A stretch of DNA of 64,000 nucleotides. It comes from Euryodendron excelsum (taxonomy: Eukaryota > Streptophyta > Magnoliopsida > Ericales > Pentaphylacaceae). Below the pieces are notes generated by a model. It saw nothing but the letters and a program-made list of their open reading frames with translations, was not told the DNA's origin and did not search any database. The DNA lies in the NCBI GenBank assembly GCA_033060915.1, contig CM065381.1:5548501-5612500 (forward strand), read 5' to 3'. Below, piece by piece: positions 22,201-35,000 of this stretch. Positions within the stretch are counted from its first letter, which is position 1. Every line of letters begins with the position of its first letter. Both the position numbers and the translations under genes were made by a program.

Positions 22201-25200
22201 GTGGCTGTCTCTTTAGCCGCCAAGTGTGGAATATGTGGATAGCATCTGTTTCGCTCCAATTCTCGTACTGACAAACTGAGAATTAATCAGTGTTACATTC
22301 GCGACGTCAAATTCTCAAATTGTAATTTGAACCAACAAATAGCTATCACGTGTTTTATTACGGTGTTAAGACATGTAATAATACATCTATTGTTAAAATT
22401 CTTCGTAAAAACTTGTGTAATTACTACTTTATTTTTTATTGATTTCAAATACCATAAATTCAAATATGTTTAAAGAAATCGATAAATACAAAAGTTAAAA
22501 ATTATTTAAAAAATTTGTATTTGTCTATACATTTGTATTTAAATATATTAATATGTACGTGCACTTGTGCTTTTTAGACACTCTCGCTCTCAAAATATTT
22601 TCATAAATAATGTCTTGCGCTCTCACACCCACATTATGAATTGGTAACTTAGGTTTGAATACTATTTAGAACTATAGTTACGAGAGCTGGTGTATCGGGC
22701 TATCGAGATAATATATAGACTAAACTACATGAAATAGAGATCTTTGCATATAGTCAGATAAAAAAAAAATAATACAGTGTCATTTCAAAAATCTAAAAAG
22801 GTATGTCTATCATTATCAAATACATCATGGGAGGTCATTGTAATCCATTCTAATAAATATTGTCTAAATTGGGTTACATTCAAGTATACATGTGCATTGT
22901 CTAGAGGAGTTAAAAAATTCATCCAACTTTGTCAACCCGACCAACTCAATCGGAATCCAAACCGAGCTGAAATTAGTTCTAAAGTTTGTGAATCTAATTT
23001 TGACGGTTCGAACCCACCACTTCTACAACAAATCATCGGGCCAAACCTAAACTCAACCAGCCCAAACCCAAACCCAAACCGAATCCCAACATAGTCGAAA
23101 TAGGTTATATTATTTTCAAACCCAAGCTTAACGGTTCGATTAGTGAGTTACTATTTAACTCGACCTATGAACACCCCTAATATTATCCTTATAAGTAGTG
23201 ACACGCGCACTCACCAACACGAGGGGTGAAAGTCATACATTAATCATTACATAATCTCATATCTCTTATTAAAATTGAAGTGGAGTGTTATAATTTAGAT
23301 ACTAACCTAAACTTGATACATTTCGTGTGATCTAAGGCTTACACATGACCTAAACGTGTAACACATGAAATATAATAAGGAATCCCCACCGTCCACCTAT
23401 AATGGTGAGGATTACTTGCAAGACCACTTAGCTTATATTTCGTGTGATCGAAGGCTTACACGTGACCTAAGCGTGTAACACATGAAATATACAAAGAACC
23501 TCCACCGTCCGCCTATAATGGTGAGGATTACTTGCAAGACCACTTAGCTTAATTAAAGGTTTCCCACTTTCACCGTTGACTCTTGGATTATTAATTAAGA
23601 AGATAATTAGGTCTAAAACCCAAAGACGTGTTGAATTTTGCCATGCTTTAACATTTAAACAACGTGCATTTTTTTGTCTCTTTAACATGTGTTTGACAAA
23701 CAATATTGTCTTGAGAAGATCACTTTTGGTTTCATCTTAACATAGCCCGACAGATGGTTAAGAAAATGTAAAATCATTTTTATTGCATCAAAGAATCGAG
23801 TATTAGCCGAGCCCGAACTAATTGACCTTGGTCTAATTATGCGGTCCGTGGCCCTAAGCTTAGGAAATTAATTGACACCCATTTCGTTATGGACGGATTG
23901 CTTATTAATCACAATTAAGTTTTGTAGACGCATTATACCTGAGTCGGTCCGGCCTAATGGGCTTACACTTTTTATTTAAAGCCAATCCCTAAGGTATATT
24001 ATTGGGCTAAAGTTCGGCCTATCCAGCTCAAATCAAAATGCAAACAATTACTTCTTAAAAGAACTAAAACTTCTGTATTAGCCCAATTGGCTAAGGTTCT
24101 TTCATATTAAAACTTTGTGAATACTCTAATCCTGACATGAATGACCTGTTTTTGATTGGACTGAGAAAGGAATTAGTTGATACGCATGCAAGCTAGACCA
24201 GATTGGGGAAGAAATTAGTTGAGGTGCGCAAGTTGGCCTGAACACTCTTGACTATTGAACCCAAAAAAAAACCTAGTCCCTTAAGTGAGTTTTCATATAT
24301 ATAAACAAAATTCAATTTCATGGATGGTATATATTTACCGGGGCAAGCTACAAATTTTAATCTCAAGTCCGGCCCTAAAAAATCAATCGGGCCTATGCGT
24401 CAATCACAGGCCTAAAAAAGGGGCGGGGCCAAGAAGGCTTCGTGGGCCATCGAAGAAGTGTCCACCTTTAATTAAACATTGGCCCACAACACTTTTTTAA
24501 TCATGTAAATGCCTCGAGTTTTTTTAATTTTCTCTTATCACTCATAGGTGAAGAGTTAGAAAATGAAGATAACGATAATTTGAGAGAAGAAATTGCAGTC
24601 CCAAAATTAAATTATGAGTTTTTACCTCTTGAACAAAGTTAGAAAACTAAGATTATATTAGTTATAACTTATAAGATTGTATGTACACTAGTTTCATGGT
24701 GAAGCATGAACCCCTTACTTGTATGCCATAATCCTATGAATTACTGTTAAGTTTAATTTGAGTGGTTTTTTATTTTTTTTTCATTTTCTCATTTTTTCTC
24801 AAGATAAAATATCATTTATAAAATATTTTTCACTCCTTTTTATTGAATTTTTAGAAATGAAAATTCATAAAAACACGTCCTATTCGTACTTGCATAATTT
24901 TGTTCACATGTGAGTAGTCATGATCATGAAAAAAAGATCATAGTATTCATTTTATTAATGTTAATTTTTCTTTATAGAAGATCTCTCTTTCTTTTTCTTT
25001 TTATTTTTTTCCTTTTTTTTAATTGCTAAAAATGATAACTATGAAAAATTTTGAAAATGCGTTCCTTTTCATTTTCATTTTCATTTCTGATCTAAAAAAC
25101 ATTTGCCACAAGCATTTCTCAAGAATTTTTTTCCCCTAAATATTTAAAAAAAAATGCTTCTGCCAAATGTATTTAGTGTTTTCTTTAGTGTTTTTTTTTA

Positions 25201-27170
25201 GACTTTTAGAAAAGAAAATGGACTTCAAAAATAAATTCTACCGAAGAATAAGACAAGCACAAATAAGAGAATTAAAGAATGACTAAGGAAGATTAACAAA
25301 GAGAATTTTATTAACCTTAGAAGAAAAAATAAGGAACAAAGTTAAATTGTTGAGGCAACCTTGAAAATTTACTGTACTCTTACTCCCACTTAGACCTAAT
25401 TTTGTGGAAAATACGGAGTTTATGATTGTGGTGGACGCACTTTGTATTACCCCTGGACCTTATTCTTCTTCTAGTCTTACTTGTTGTTCCTATTTAATTT
25501 GCAAGAAAAATAAAAATAAAAAAATGACTAAGCTCCTTCTTTTAATATGTTTATCACGTTTTAACTTGTGAAATGATGAATTTTATATAGATTACTTAAA
25601 AGGAAAGCTCATCATGAATCATGAGTTCGGGAAAAAAAAAGTTTAGTATTCAGTTAGTACTAATTTTTAATATTAATTAATATAAAATTACAATGTGTGT
25701 TTTTATAATATTATACTAACCATATTAATTTATTACAAATGAAGAGATTTTCTAAAAAATAAATATCACGTGACAAAATCTAATAGATATAAGTATCGAA
25801 CAACTTAATAGCGCATGGCTGCCATACTTTTTTGTCAATGAGTTTATTCTCATGTTGGACTTACTCTTAAAAATGGATACAATTTAAGAGTAAAATCTAG
25901 TAGGGGTGTACATTGGTCGGGTTTGATTTGGTGTGTGCTAAACCCAGAATCGGTCCAATCTTGACCAATTTTAGAAATTTAGACCCAAAATCAAACCGAA
26001 CCAACACGAGTCAGTTTAATTCAATTCGGCTCAGTTCGATTCCACGTCAGGTTTGGTTCGTTTTTATTATGTAAAACATTCTTTACTTATTTTAAAATTA
26101 AAAAAATAGGAATAACGTTGCATCCCCAATTTTTTTAAATAAAAAATAATATTTGAATATAAATTAGTAATAATTAAGTATAAATAACAATGATTTAAAG
26201 ATATACAGTACATATAACATATATAAAGTTTCTTAATATATATATATAAGTTTGGGTCTCGGTTCAATTTTTCTTTTGGATTAGATTGGATGAGGTCAGG
26301 TCCATAAAATGTGAACCGATAATATAATCGAATTGATTGGGTTGATCATTTTTAGATCCATACCCAAACCAAACATTTAACTAACCAAATCAAACTGATC
26401 CATAGAGGACAAATTTGTTCGTTTTTTGATTCTTCAATTTCTTTGTACACTAGTAAATCTAATATACATAAGTATTAAAAAATTCAATTATAATTTTTTT
26501 CTTTTAATATATTTGATGGGTCCTCCATTATAATCTTAGTTCTCTATACGGCTCCACAGCGGACAAACAAAGATGCAAGAATTGCAAGTTTTGTGTCAGG
26601 CAAGATATTTATATTGAATTTATCAGAATGGGCAGGAATTTGTGTATTTTTTGCTGAAATAATTTATTTTTATTATATTTTTGTGATAAATATTGATTAG
26701 AATGTGTTAAAAATATACAAGGTGATATGCAATATAAGTAGTTTGGTATGCGTTAAATAACACGTTTTAGTTTGAAATTGTTTAGTGTTGTAAAGCAATA
26801 ATATGTCATCATATGTACATTCAATTTTATAAAAATATATATATTTATAAGATATATAGTGTTAAATCAAAAAATGGCACAGGTCTAAAACCCACTAATT
26901 AAATAAATCTACGATGGAAATGGGAATTGACAACTATTAAGTAAACTATAATCCTTATAAATGTTAGTGACAAATACACGTCGTCGTTTGACGTGGCTTT
27001 GAAAGTCGGTAGGTGAATCTGAGCTAACTGAAGTTTCTTGACTTAACATCATCTTTTCAGCCTTTCAGGTATGAAAAATATGAATAGAGCACAAAACATT
27101 GAAATGAAAAGTACAAAACAAATCAGTCATCGTCAAAGCATCATCACCCAACAAATCAGCACACAATTAT
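22200..27170. other. Intergenic between divergent FAD6 and formin loci
   Basis: About 5 kb without a recognisable gene. It contains the 117-bp duplication at 23321-23551 and two blocks rich in 'gaacc/cccaa/ggttcg' words (about 22900-23180 and 25910-26410) of the kind common in degraded plant repeats. The stretch 24650-25900 is AT-rich and featureless. Nothing here supports an RNA gene. Confidence 0.5.
23321..23551. repeat. Tandem 117-bp duplication
   Basis: Copy 1 (23321-23437) and copy 2 (23438-23551) both start TTTCGTGTGATC and run through 'aaggcttacac.tgacctaa.cgtgtaacacatgaaatat' and 'ccaccgtcc.cctataatgg' to 'agaccacttagctta'. Identity is high by eye, with about ten differences, so the duplication is fairly young. 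Confidence 0.75.
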
Positions 27171-27173
27171 TTT

Positions 27174-27300
27174 AGAGAGAGAACTTAGAGAGAGAGAGAG
27201 AGAGGAACATCCCAATTTCACCATCTCTCCTCCCACCGCAAGCGAACTCCGAACTACTGTTATATACATACCTATATATATATATATATATGTATATATT
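27174..27300 (+). promoter_or_regulatory. GA tract and TA-rich stretch upstream of the formin locus
   Basis: A (GA)n run at about 27174-27204 and a (TA)n run at about 27272-27298 lie 200-330 bp before the formin start codon at 27503. They may be leader and TATA-like promoter elements of the ancestral gene. Confidence 0.35.
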
Positions 27301-28242
27301 CGTCATACCGGACTCCTCATTTCCAGGTGAGGTGACAATACTACATGTATGCATATATGTATATGTATATGTATATATATATATTACATCAGTTGTGTGC
27401 TTTGATTGGTGTGGATTTGAATTGCAGACTGTCTGAGTTTGCACTCCGTTTGGTGTTCTAGGGTTTCGTAATTGAGGCGACTGTGTCGGTCGCTAGTACT
27501 ATATGGCATTGTTTCGAAAACTGTTCTTTCGGAAGCCGCCTGATGGGCTTCTCGAGATCTCTGAAAAAGTTTACGGTACGTTTGCTTCTTTTGCGTTTTG
27601 TTTATTTTTTTAAAGTTCCGTTTTGTATTGTTCTTTATACAAAAATATATGATGTGCATTAATTAATCATTCTTTTGTTAAATTTCTTACGAATTCCAAA
27701 TTCTACCATAAAAATGATAATGAATCTTCCTAAAGGAATTTCTGTAACAGTAATTTATAAGAGAGTACAAGCACAGAGCTTTGAACTATAAACTAGAGAG
27801 TAGAGACTACATTTGAAACAAGGGACTATGTATTGAATTGCAGATATTAGAATCATTCTGATTCTTCACAAGTATACTATGCATAATCTAAGTATTGAAT
27901 TGTTAGCTTAGTATGGTAAAGAACCCAGCTACTCTAATCAGAGGTGGAACCTGAATAGAACTCGAATTAAGGCAGAAAGCTTGAAAAATCTGGATTTAGA
28001 GTAGATATATGCAATTCCCAGCAGGAAATGCTCGAGTTCCACAAGTCATGGAGCTTAAGTTGAGCCTTAAGAGGAGCGAGAACGAAACAAAGAAAACATC
28101 TAAATCTGAAACTTATTGGCCAAACAAACCTTCCATCCTCCTCTATTACGTCATTATTGTATGCCTTTTTCAGCTTCCTTAGTGCTCAACAAGTTAATTG
28201 GGCCTAATTTTTTTTATTTTTTTTTTGGTTTGAGGGCTGGAA

Positions 28243-28266
28243 GGGGGAGGGAGGGAGGGCTGGGGG
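28243..28266 (+). other. G-quadruplex-capable tract in formin intron 1
   Basis: Five runs of three or more G, separated by single A or CT, lie on the coding strand (runs at 28243-28247, 28249-28251, 28253-28255, 28257-28259 and 28262-28266). This meets the usual G3+N1-7 pattern. It sits beside a T-rich tract and may be part of an old transposon remnant. Confidence 0.5.
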
Positions 28267-30608
28267 TCATAACTCATGAGTCAGCTTCAAGGCCCCTACC
28301 ACTGGGGCAAGCCACTGGCTCACTTGGCCTAAAGTTATCTCAGCTGCAAGTGACTTTTATGGATCCCAATTTTAATCCATTGATGATGAAGCCAAATCCA
28401 ATAAAACCCTTTACAATAAGACCAGTAACCCAGTTCTAGGCTTAATTAAAGCAATTGTTTTTGAAGCCCCTTTTTTCTTCTTTTTTGCCTCTCTCTTTTC
28501 ACCAAAAATAAATATGGACCCTGATCACATCGGTTAGGCAGTTAAGTCAGTGGAGCTTTAATTGCCGCCTTGGAACTAAGGGTTTGTCTAAATTTTATAG
28601 ACTAGTAAAAAAGTTTCTTTTTTCATGAGCGGGAGTATCCCCACCTTCAGTGGGACAATTCAGCACACCCACGGTACCCATCACATCCAGATGCTGGGTA
28701 ACCCGGGAATAAACCAATGGGCAACCAGTTGTTCTGCCCCAGTGGGTGGATTTCTGACTAGTGTACAATTTTGCTCTGTTAAGTGCTGATTATTATAGGT
28801 TTGACTGGATATCAGTGCATTGCTAGGCGTAATTATTGGCGCATATGAGATGATTGTACACATATTATGCTTCAAATTAAATTTTGATTGATTTTGCTGG
28901 CAGCGAACATGGAACTATTTTGGTGTTTAAATTTTAGTTTGCATTTCCTTTAGTCAACAGTTTCCCAAAAAAAAAAAAAAAAAGAAGATAAATACATTAT
29001 AATAATTTTATGACTGGCAGTTGCAAATTGTTTGTGCTTGTAGTGTTTGATTGTTGTTTCACAACTGATGCTTGGGGAGAAGAAGATTACAAAGTCTATG
29101 TAGTAGGCATTATTGGTCAACTTTGAGAAAACTATCCTGATGCTTCAATCCTGGTGTTTAATTTCCGTGAGGGAAAGACAGAGAGCCTGATTGCTAATGT
29201 TTTGTCTGAATATGATATGACCATAATGGACTACCCTTGACACTACGAGGGTTGCCCATTGCTCTCAGTGGATGTGATCCACCATTTTCTAAGGTCAAGT
29301 GAAAGCTGGCTTTCCCTTGGGCAGCAAAATGTGCTTTTAATGCACTGTGAACGAGGTGGTTGGCCAGTTTTGGCTTTCATGCTAGCTGCACTCTTGATCT
29401 ATTGGAAGCAATACACAGGGGAGCAGAGGACCTTGGACATAATTTATAAGCAGGCCCCTCATGAGCTTTTGCAGTTGTTGTCGCCATTGAATCCACTCCC
29501 TTCTCAACTAAGGTATTTGAAGTATGTATCAAGGAGAAATATGGCCTCAGAATGGCCCCCTTTGCTTAGGGCTCTCACCTTGGACTGCATCATTGTCCGA
29601 CTGATTCCCAACTTCGATGGGAAAGGGGCTTGCCGCCCAATGTTCTGAATATATGGACAGGATCCTATTCTTGTTACTGATCCAACTCCCAGAATTTTGT
29701 TCTCGACTCCAAAAAAGATCAAAACTGTCCGGCACTACAAGCAGGTGATTGTCACATGTGCTTTATGTTATGATTCCATAGTCTTTTAACTCAAAAACAT
29801 TTTCGTAATTCTTGCTGAATCTGGGTTGGGGCAAGGGTTTTTGTTCATCCCTCTTACTTTGGTTATGCATTCTTCGCTTCATATTTTAGCACTCCTACAT
29901 AAGATCCTTTGCCCATCAATTGTCATTTCGGAGATCTCCTCCATGGGGCTTTGGCAAGAAGTGGGGTGGGGTTGAGTTTAACATGGATCTCTGGTGTTAC
30001 CTGAACCTGATCTGTTGGTAAATTAACCCCAGGGCAGAAACAAAAATAGGGAGGTATGCAAGGTTGAGTTCATTAAGCTTCAAGCTGAAACTTGGACCAG
30101 TAATTGAGGTTGCTTTGTCCATATTTCATATTTTTGAAGTTTCAATTCTTTGGCATAGTACCTTCAGAAGGATAATTCTCTCTTTCTCTCTCTCTCGATA
30201 TTTTTTATGTGTTTGTTGGCAATGTTCTGTTAGACAAAATACAATTAGTCAACTACAATTTGGCAACCTCAATACTGTGTTGTTGCAGGCAGAATGTGAA
30301 CTAGTTAAGATTGATATCAATTGTCATATTCAAGGCGATGTTGTGCTTGAGTGTATCAGCTTGCATGATGACATGGAACGAGAAGAGATGATGTTCCGAG
30401 TAATGTTCAACACAGCTTTTATTAGGTCAAATATTTTAATTCTTAACCGGGATGAAATTGACATATTATGGGATGCTAAGGATCAATTTCCGCAAGATTT
30501 CAGGGCAGAGGTACATTTATGTTGCACTTGATGCACATAATCTTTTGGTAGTATTCTTCCTCCTAATGAGAAGCATTTTTTTTGTTTTAAAATATCTTGC
30601 GGATGAAG

Positions 30609-32056
30609 GTTCTTTTCTCAGACATGGATGCTGCTGCTTCTGTAGTTCCTATAGATTTATCTTGTTTTGAGGAGGAGGAGGGCCTTCCAGTGGAGGCGTT
30701 TGCTAAAGTTCAGGAGATCTTTACCAGTGTTGATTGGTCAGTTCCAAAGGTAGATGCTGCACTAAATATTCTCCACCAACTAACTGTGTCAAATGTTGTC
30801 CAAGAAAATCCAGGCACTTATTCTCATCAGAGTGTGGAAACTAGTACTTTATTGCATGGACTGAGTTCTGAAAAGCTTCAGGAAAAACTGAGGTCAAAGG
30901 AATTGGAAAATAACACTAAGAGCTCCACAAACTTGGCCTTAGAGGATCAGTCTCTGTCCTCACCTAAGCTGTCCCCATATGCAGATGTGGGTGGACAAAA
31001 GGCTGAGCCTCAACCTTTGTCAATTTTGCCCCCAACACCATGGCCACCACCTCCATCGCGACCTTCCTTGAGTGATTCTAGTAGAGAACCTGTTACTCCA
31101 CCTCCACCTCCACCTGCACCTCCAGTGCCACTTCATTTTTCAACCCCGCAACCTACACATCATTCACTTAGCAAACAGTCAGAGACCTTTCCAGAAGGAG
31201 GGCATTTTTCCTTGGTTCCTGCACCTGCTATCGAAAGTCTGCCTCTGGGTACCACTTCCAATAATTCGTTATCTGGTCTTTCTTCCCCATCTAAAGCCCT
31301 TTCAATTTCTTCATCAACTTCACCTCTTCCATCTTTGCCTTTGAAGGAGAATTTAGCTATTGAAATTAAACCTCCTCCACCGCCGCATCCACCTCCACCT
31401 CTGCCCCCACCTCCTCCCCCAACTGCTGCCGCTCCTCCAAGTCAGCCTTTGAAGGACAACACCACTACTAGAACTGGACGTTGTCCACCCCCTCCACCAC
31501 CTCCAACTCCACCGCCTCCTCCTACAGCCATGTCTTTGAGAGATAACCAAGGTGTGAGAACTCGATCTCCTTCACCCCCACCTCCACCACCTCCACTACC
31601 TCCTCCAACTCCACCTTTGAAGGACAATTTAACTATCAGAGCTGGACCTCCCCCACCCCCACCTCCTACTCGTTCTTCTGGGCAAGCTGCAGGGCCTACA
31701 ATTTCTCCTTCAGTGCCCCTGCCGCCACCTCCACCTGCCCCCAGCTCTTCATCCAATCTTCTTGAAACTGCACTGCAGAATTCTTCACGTTCCCCTTCTG
31801 CACTGCCCCCTCCTGTCCCTTCCATTAAAGGAAGCAATGGAGATCAGAGTTTGTCTAGATCTCCATCTCTTGCACCTCCAACTCCTGCACCACCTTTTGG
31901 TTCTCCATCTAGTGCAAAGGGACGAGGTTTGTCACGTACTATAAGTTCAAGAAATAATCAAATGAAGAAGCTGAAGCCATTGCATTGGTTGAAGTTGACA
32001 AGAGCAGTGTCAGGAAGTCTGTGGGCTGAGGCGCAAAAATCTGGTGAAGCTTCCAA
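30609..32056 (+). pseudogene. Formin exon 4: FH1 proline-rich domain, open reading frame intact
   Basis: The exon is open throughout (482 codons plus two bases), starting VLFSDMDAAASVV. An acidic segment (CFEEEEGLPVEAF) is followed by a long FH1 with many runs of 5-8 prolines, normally the docking sites for profilin-actin. The polyproline blocks are separated by a recurring spacer resembling PLKDNLTIRAG, seen about four times (PLKENLAIEIK, PLKDNTTTRTG, SLRDNQGVRTR, PLKDNLTIRAG). The exon ends in the start of FH2 (MKKLKPLHWLKLTRAVSGSL). An intact exon beside broken ones suggests recent or partial loss of function. Confidence 0.8.
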
Positions 32057-35000
32057 GTATGTGTTGGCAGTACTGCTTTGTTTAGGAAGGGAAATTTTGG
32101 CCTTTAAGTTAGCTTGCTTTTCAGTTCCATTCAATTTCACATGTTGTTATGTTTGTTACCCGTGCACATCTTAGGGCACCGCAGATTGATATTTCAGAAC
32201 TTGAGAGTCTTTTCTCAGCAGCAGTTGCAAATTCAGATCAAGGGGGATCAGCCCGCAGATCAAGTTCTCGTGCTTCAATTGGGCAGAAACCTGAGAAATT
32301 GCAATTGGTAATTTGGTTTCCACCTCAAGCGGTGCAGTATAATCATTAAATTTCACCTCCCTCCTTTGAGGTTGGCGAACCTTTTGAAAATAGGCCACTT
32401 CTCTCCCTTGCTTTTGGAATATGCTAATGCAATTTCCATTTCAATGTTAATTAATAGAGTTCACCTAATAAAATGTCCAAAATGCCACCCATGACAAATA
32501 AAAATGTACTAATTCAAATCTAATTGGTAAGCCCACTGGTTATTAAAATTTAATGGCTAAAACCCATTGAGTAATAGTTTTGAAAAATAGGATTCACAAT
32601 CTATTGAAGACTTAATATTTAATGGCTAAAACTCACTGGCAGTAGTGCTTATGGAATATCGAAGTCTTAATGCCTTACAGATGCTATGTAATAGACTTAC
32701 TTTTTGATAATTTTCTATGTATAATAGAAGTTGAAATGTTTAGTTCATTAAGTACCACCTTCTGGACTGATACTCTTTATTGAATGGCTCATTCTTGCTA
32801 CTGTTTTTGTTTGTTCATGACCATTAGAACCTGTATTCAGTTTATTCGTGCTTCTTGCAGATTGAACATAGGTGGGCATATAATTGTGAGATTATGCTTT
32901 CAAAGGTCAAAATACCATTGCAAGAATTGATGGTAAACTAATAATACTGTCTTGCAGTTTCAGATGGTTACGCTGTAATTTCATAGACTTCGAATCTGTC
33001 TAGAATTCAACTCTCTTGGCCCAAGCTTGGGTTGGCTGCATAAATCCTATTCTGGTGGTCCACTTTATATCTGGGGCCATATGGATTATTTAGTCATATG
33101 TATTATGCCATCTTATTGCTCTCACACTCTTCCCTTCCATCATCCTTCATCCTTTACAATATATTGAATTAATATTGCCACTTTCACTGGTGTATTCTCT
33201 CTTATCCCCTCCTTTCTATTATACAACACCGTAGAAATTCCTCTCCACTGCATAATCTGCATTTATTTGGCCTTGGGTGACATTTCTATTTCGTAAATTG
33301 TCAATGATTTGAACGAAAAATGAGAAAGGATCAACTTTTGGGCAACTCAGTCTTAACCATTTGTTCATTTCTATTCTTAATTACATTAATTCATTCCACT
33401 TGGTTAATTTTTGCTTGGATAAATTTATTTCATTAAAGAACTCCTCTTTATATCTCCATACACTGAGTTTATCAATTGAAGCTATGTTGTTAGAACTAGA
33501 CCTGTATGTTATCAGTCTTTTTGTTCATTCAGAATAAATTGGAACTGAATGCACTTGAGCTAAGTCTAGATGTGAGCTACGTGATGCACCCCTTTCGGTG
33601 CTTTTGTCAATATAATTTATTTACCAAAAAAGAGAGAAAAAAAATCCAGATGTGAGCCTATTGCAAATAACATACACTTATCTTTCTTACTTTTCACTCT
33701 TGATACACTGCACGTGTATTATGTCAATTTAGCCATTTGAAACTCTTTCTTATCTAAGAACCAAGATAATATCTTGCAAGGGAGTTGGGCGCACTCTGTA
33801 TGATAGCATGTATTTGACCTGAACTTTTAAGCCTCCTTGCAGCGGGCTTTTGGGTTTTTCCCCCCCAAAGTATTACGGATGCTGTTTCCTTTCCTGTTAG
33901 GTGAGCATTTAAGTTTCCTTGCAATAGTTTTCAAGGTGTTTGAAATATTTCAGAGGTTATGTCCTTCCCTATTAGTTTTTTACTTTCATGCTAACTAAAC
34001 CTTGTTGTTCTTTTCTGTCATTTTAAAATATAATCCCAGTTCTTGTAATATTTGTTTGCGTCCTTCCATACAATCCAGACAGATTATGCAGTAGAAGGTT
34101 ATTTTCTGATCAGCTATCAATAATGTTATCTTGAGAAATTGTGACAGTGTTCAGTGCTTGCCTTGGAGGATTCAGCATTAGACGTTGATCAGGTAGACAA
34201 CTTCATAAAGTTTTGTCCGACAAAAGAGGAGATGGAACTGCTTAAGTTAGGGATATAGGCTTTAAAAATTTTATTATATGGTTGGATCAGGAATACAACA
34301 CATATTTAAGTTCAATAGCAATTCCCTGCTTAGTTCATAAACCTTGATCTAGAATTATAGGTGGATCTAGAACATACAGGTTCCTGTTTCTTTTTGTCTG
34401 TAATTAGACTAACTTTTCCATTCTCAGGGCCACATTGGAGAAAAGGAAAAGCTAGGAAAATGTGAACAGGTTTGGGCAGCTTCAGTTCTGCGTTGTAATT
34501 TGGTGCATTAGTCTTTTCCTTAAGTTTGGGTTCAATCATTATCCATTGCCATCCGACATGATATAACGTAGGTTGAGCTTTCTTTGTGATTCTTTGTAAC
34601 AGTTTTTCTTCGAGTTAATGCAAGTGCCACGAACAGAATCGAAGCTAAGGGTTTTCTCATTTAAGATGCAGTTTTGTTCTCAGGTCAGAAGATAGAACCT
34701 TCATCCATCTACTTGCTTCAAATTTGGATTTTGTGTTACTACTTAACTGGCCTTATTTTTTTACCTTTCAGGTTTCTGATCTTAGAAGTAGCCTGAATGT
34801 TGTCAATTCAGCAGCAGAGCAGGCAAGTTGTTTGTTTCTTCTCAAGCTTCTTTTTTTCAATAGCCTTTCTATTCACATGAAGATTGACTTGTTATCAGAG
34901 TTGTTAATGATGTTCTTATCAGATCAGGAGTTCGGGCAAATTCAAGAGAGTTATGCAGACAATTCTTTCACTAGGAAATGCTTTAAATCAAGGAACTGCT

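Noticed and set aside
29124..29648. In-frame TGA codons as selenocysteine or programmed readthrough
   Set aside because: Flowering plants lack the selenocysteine machinery, and the codons replace arginines by single C-to-T changes in a locus with another splice defect. Pseudogene decay is the simpler reading.
31353..31837. Antisense ORFs opposite the FH1 exon (Gly/Trp/Arg-rich)
   Set aside because: They are the mirror of proline codons on the other strand and resemble no protein.
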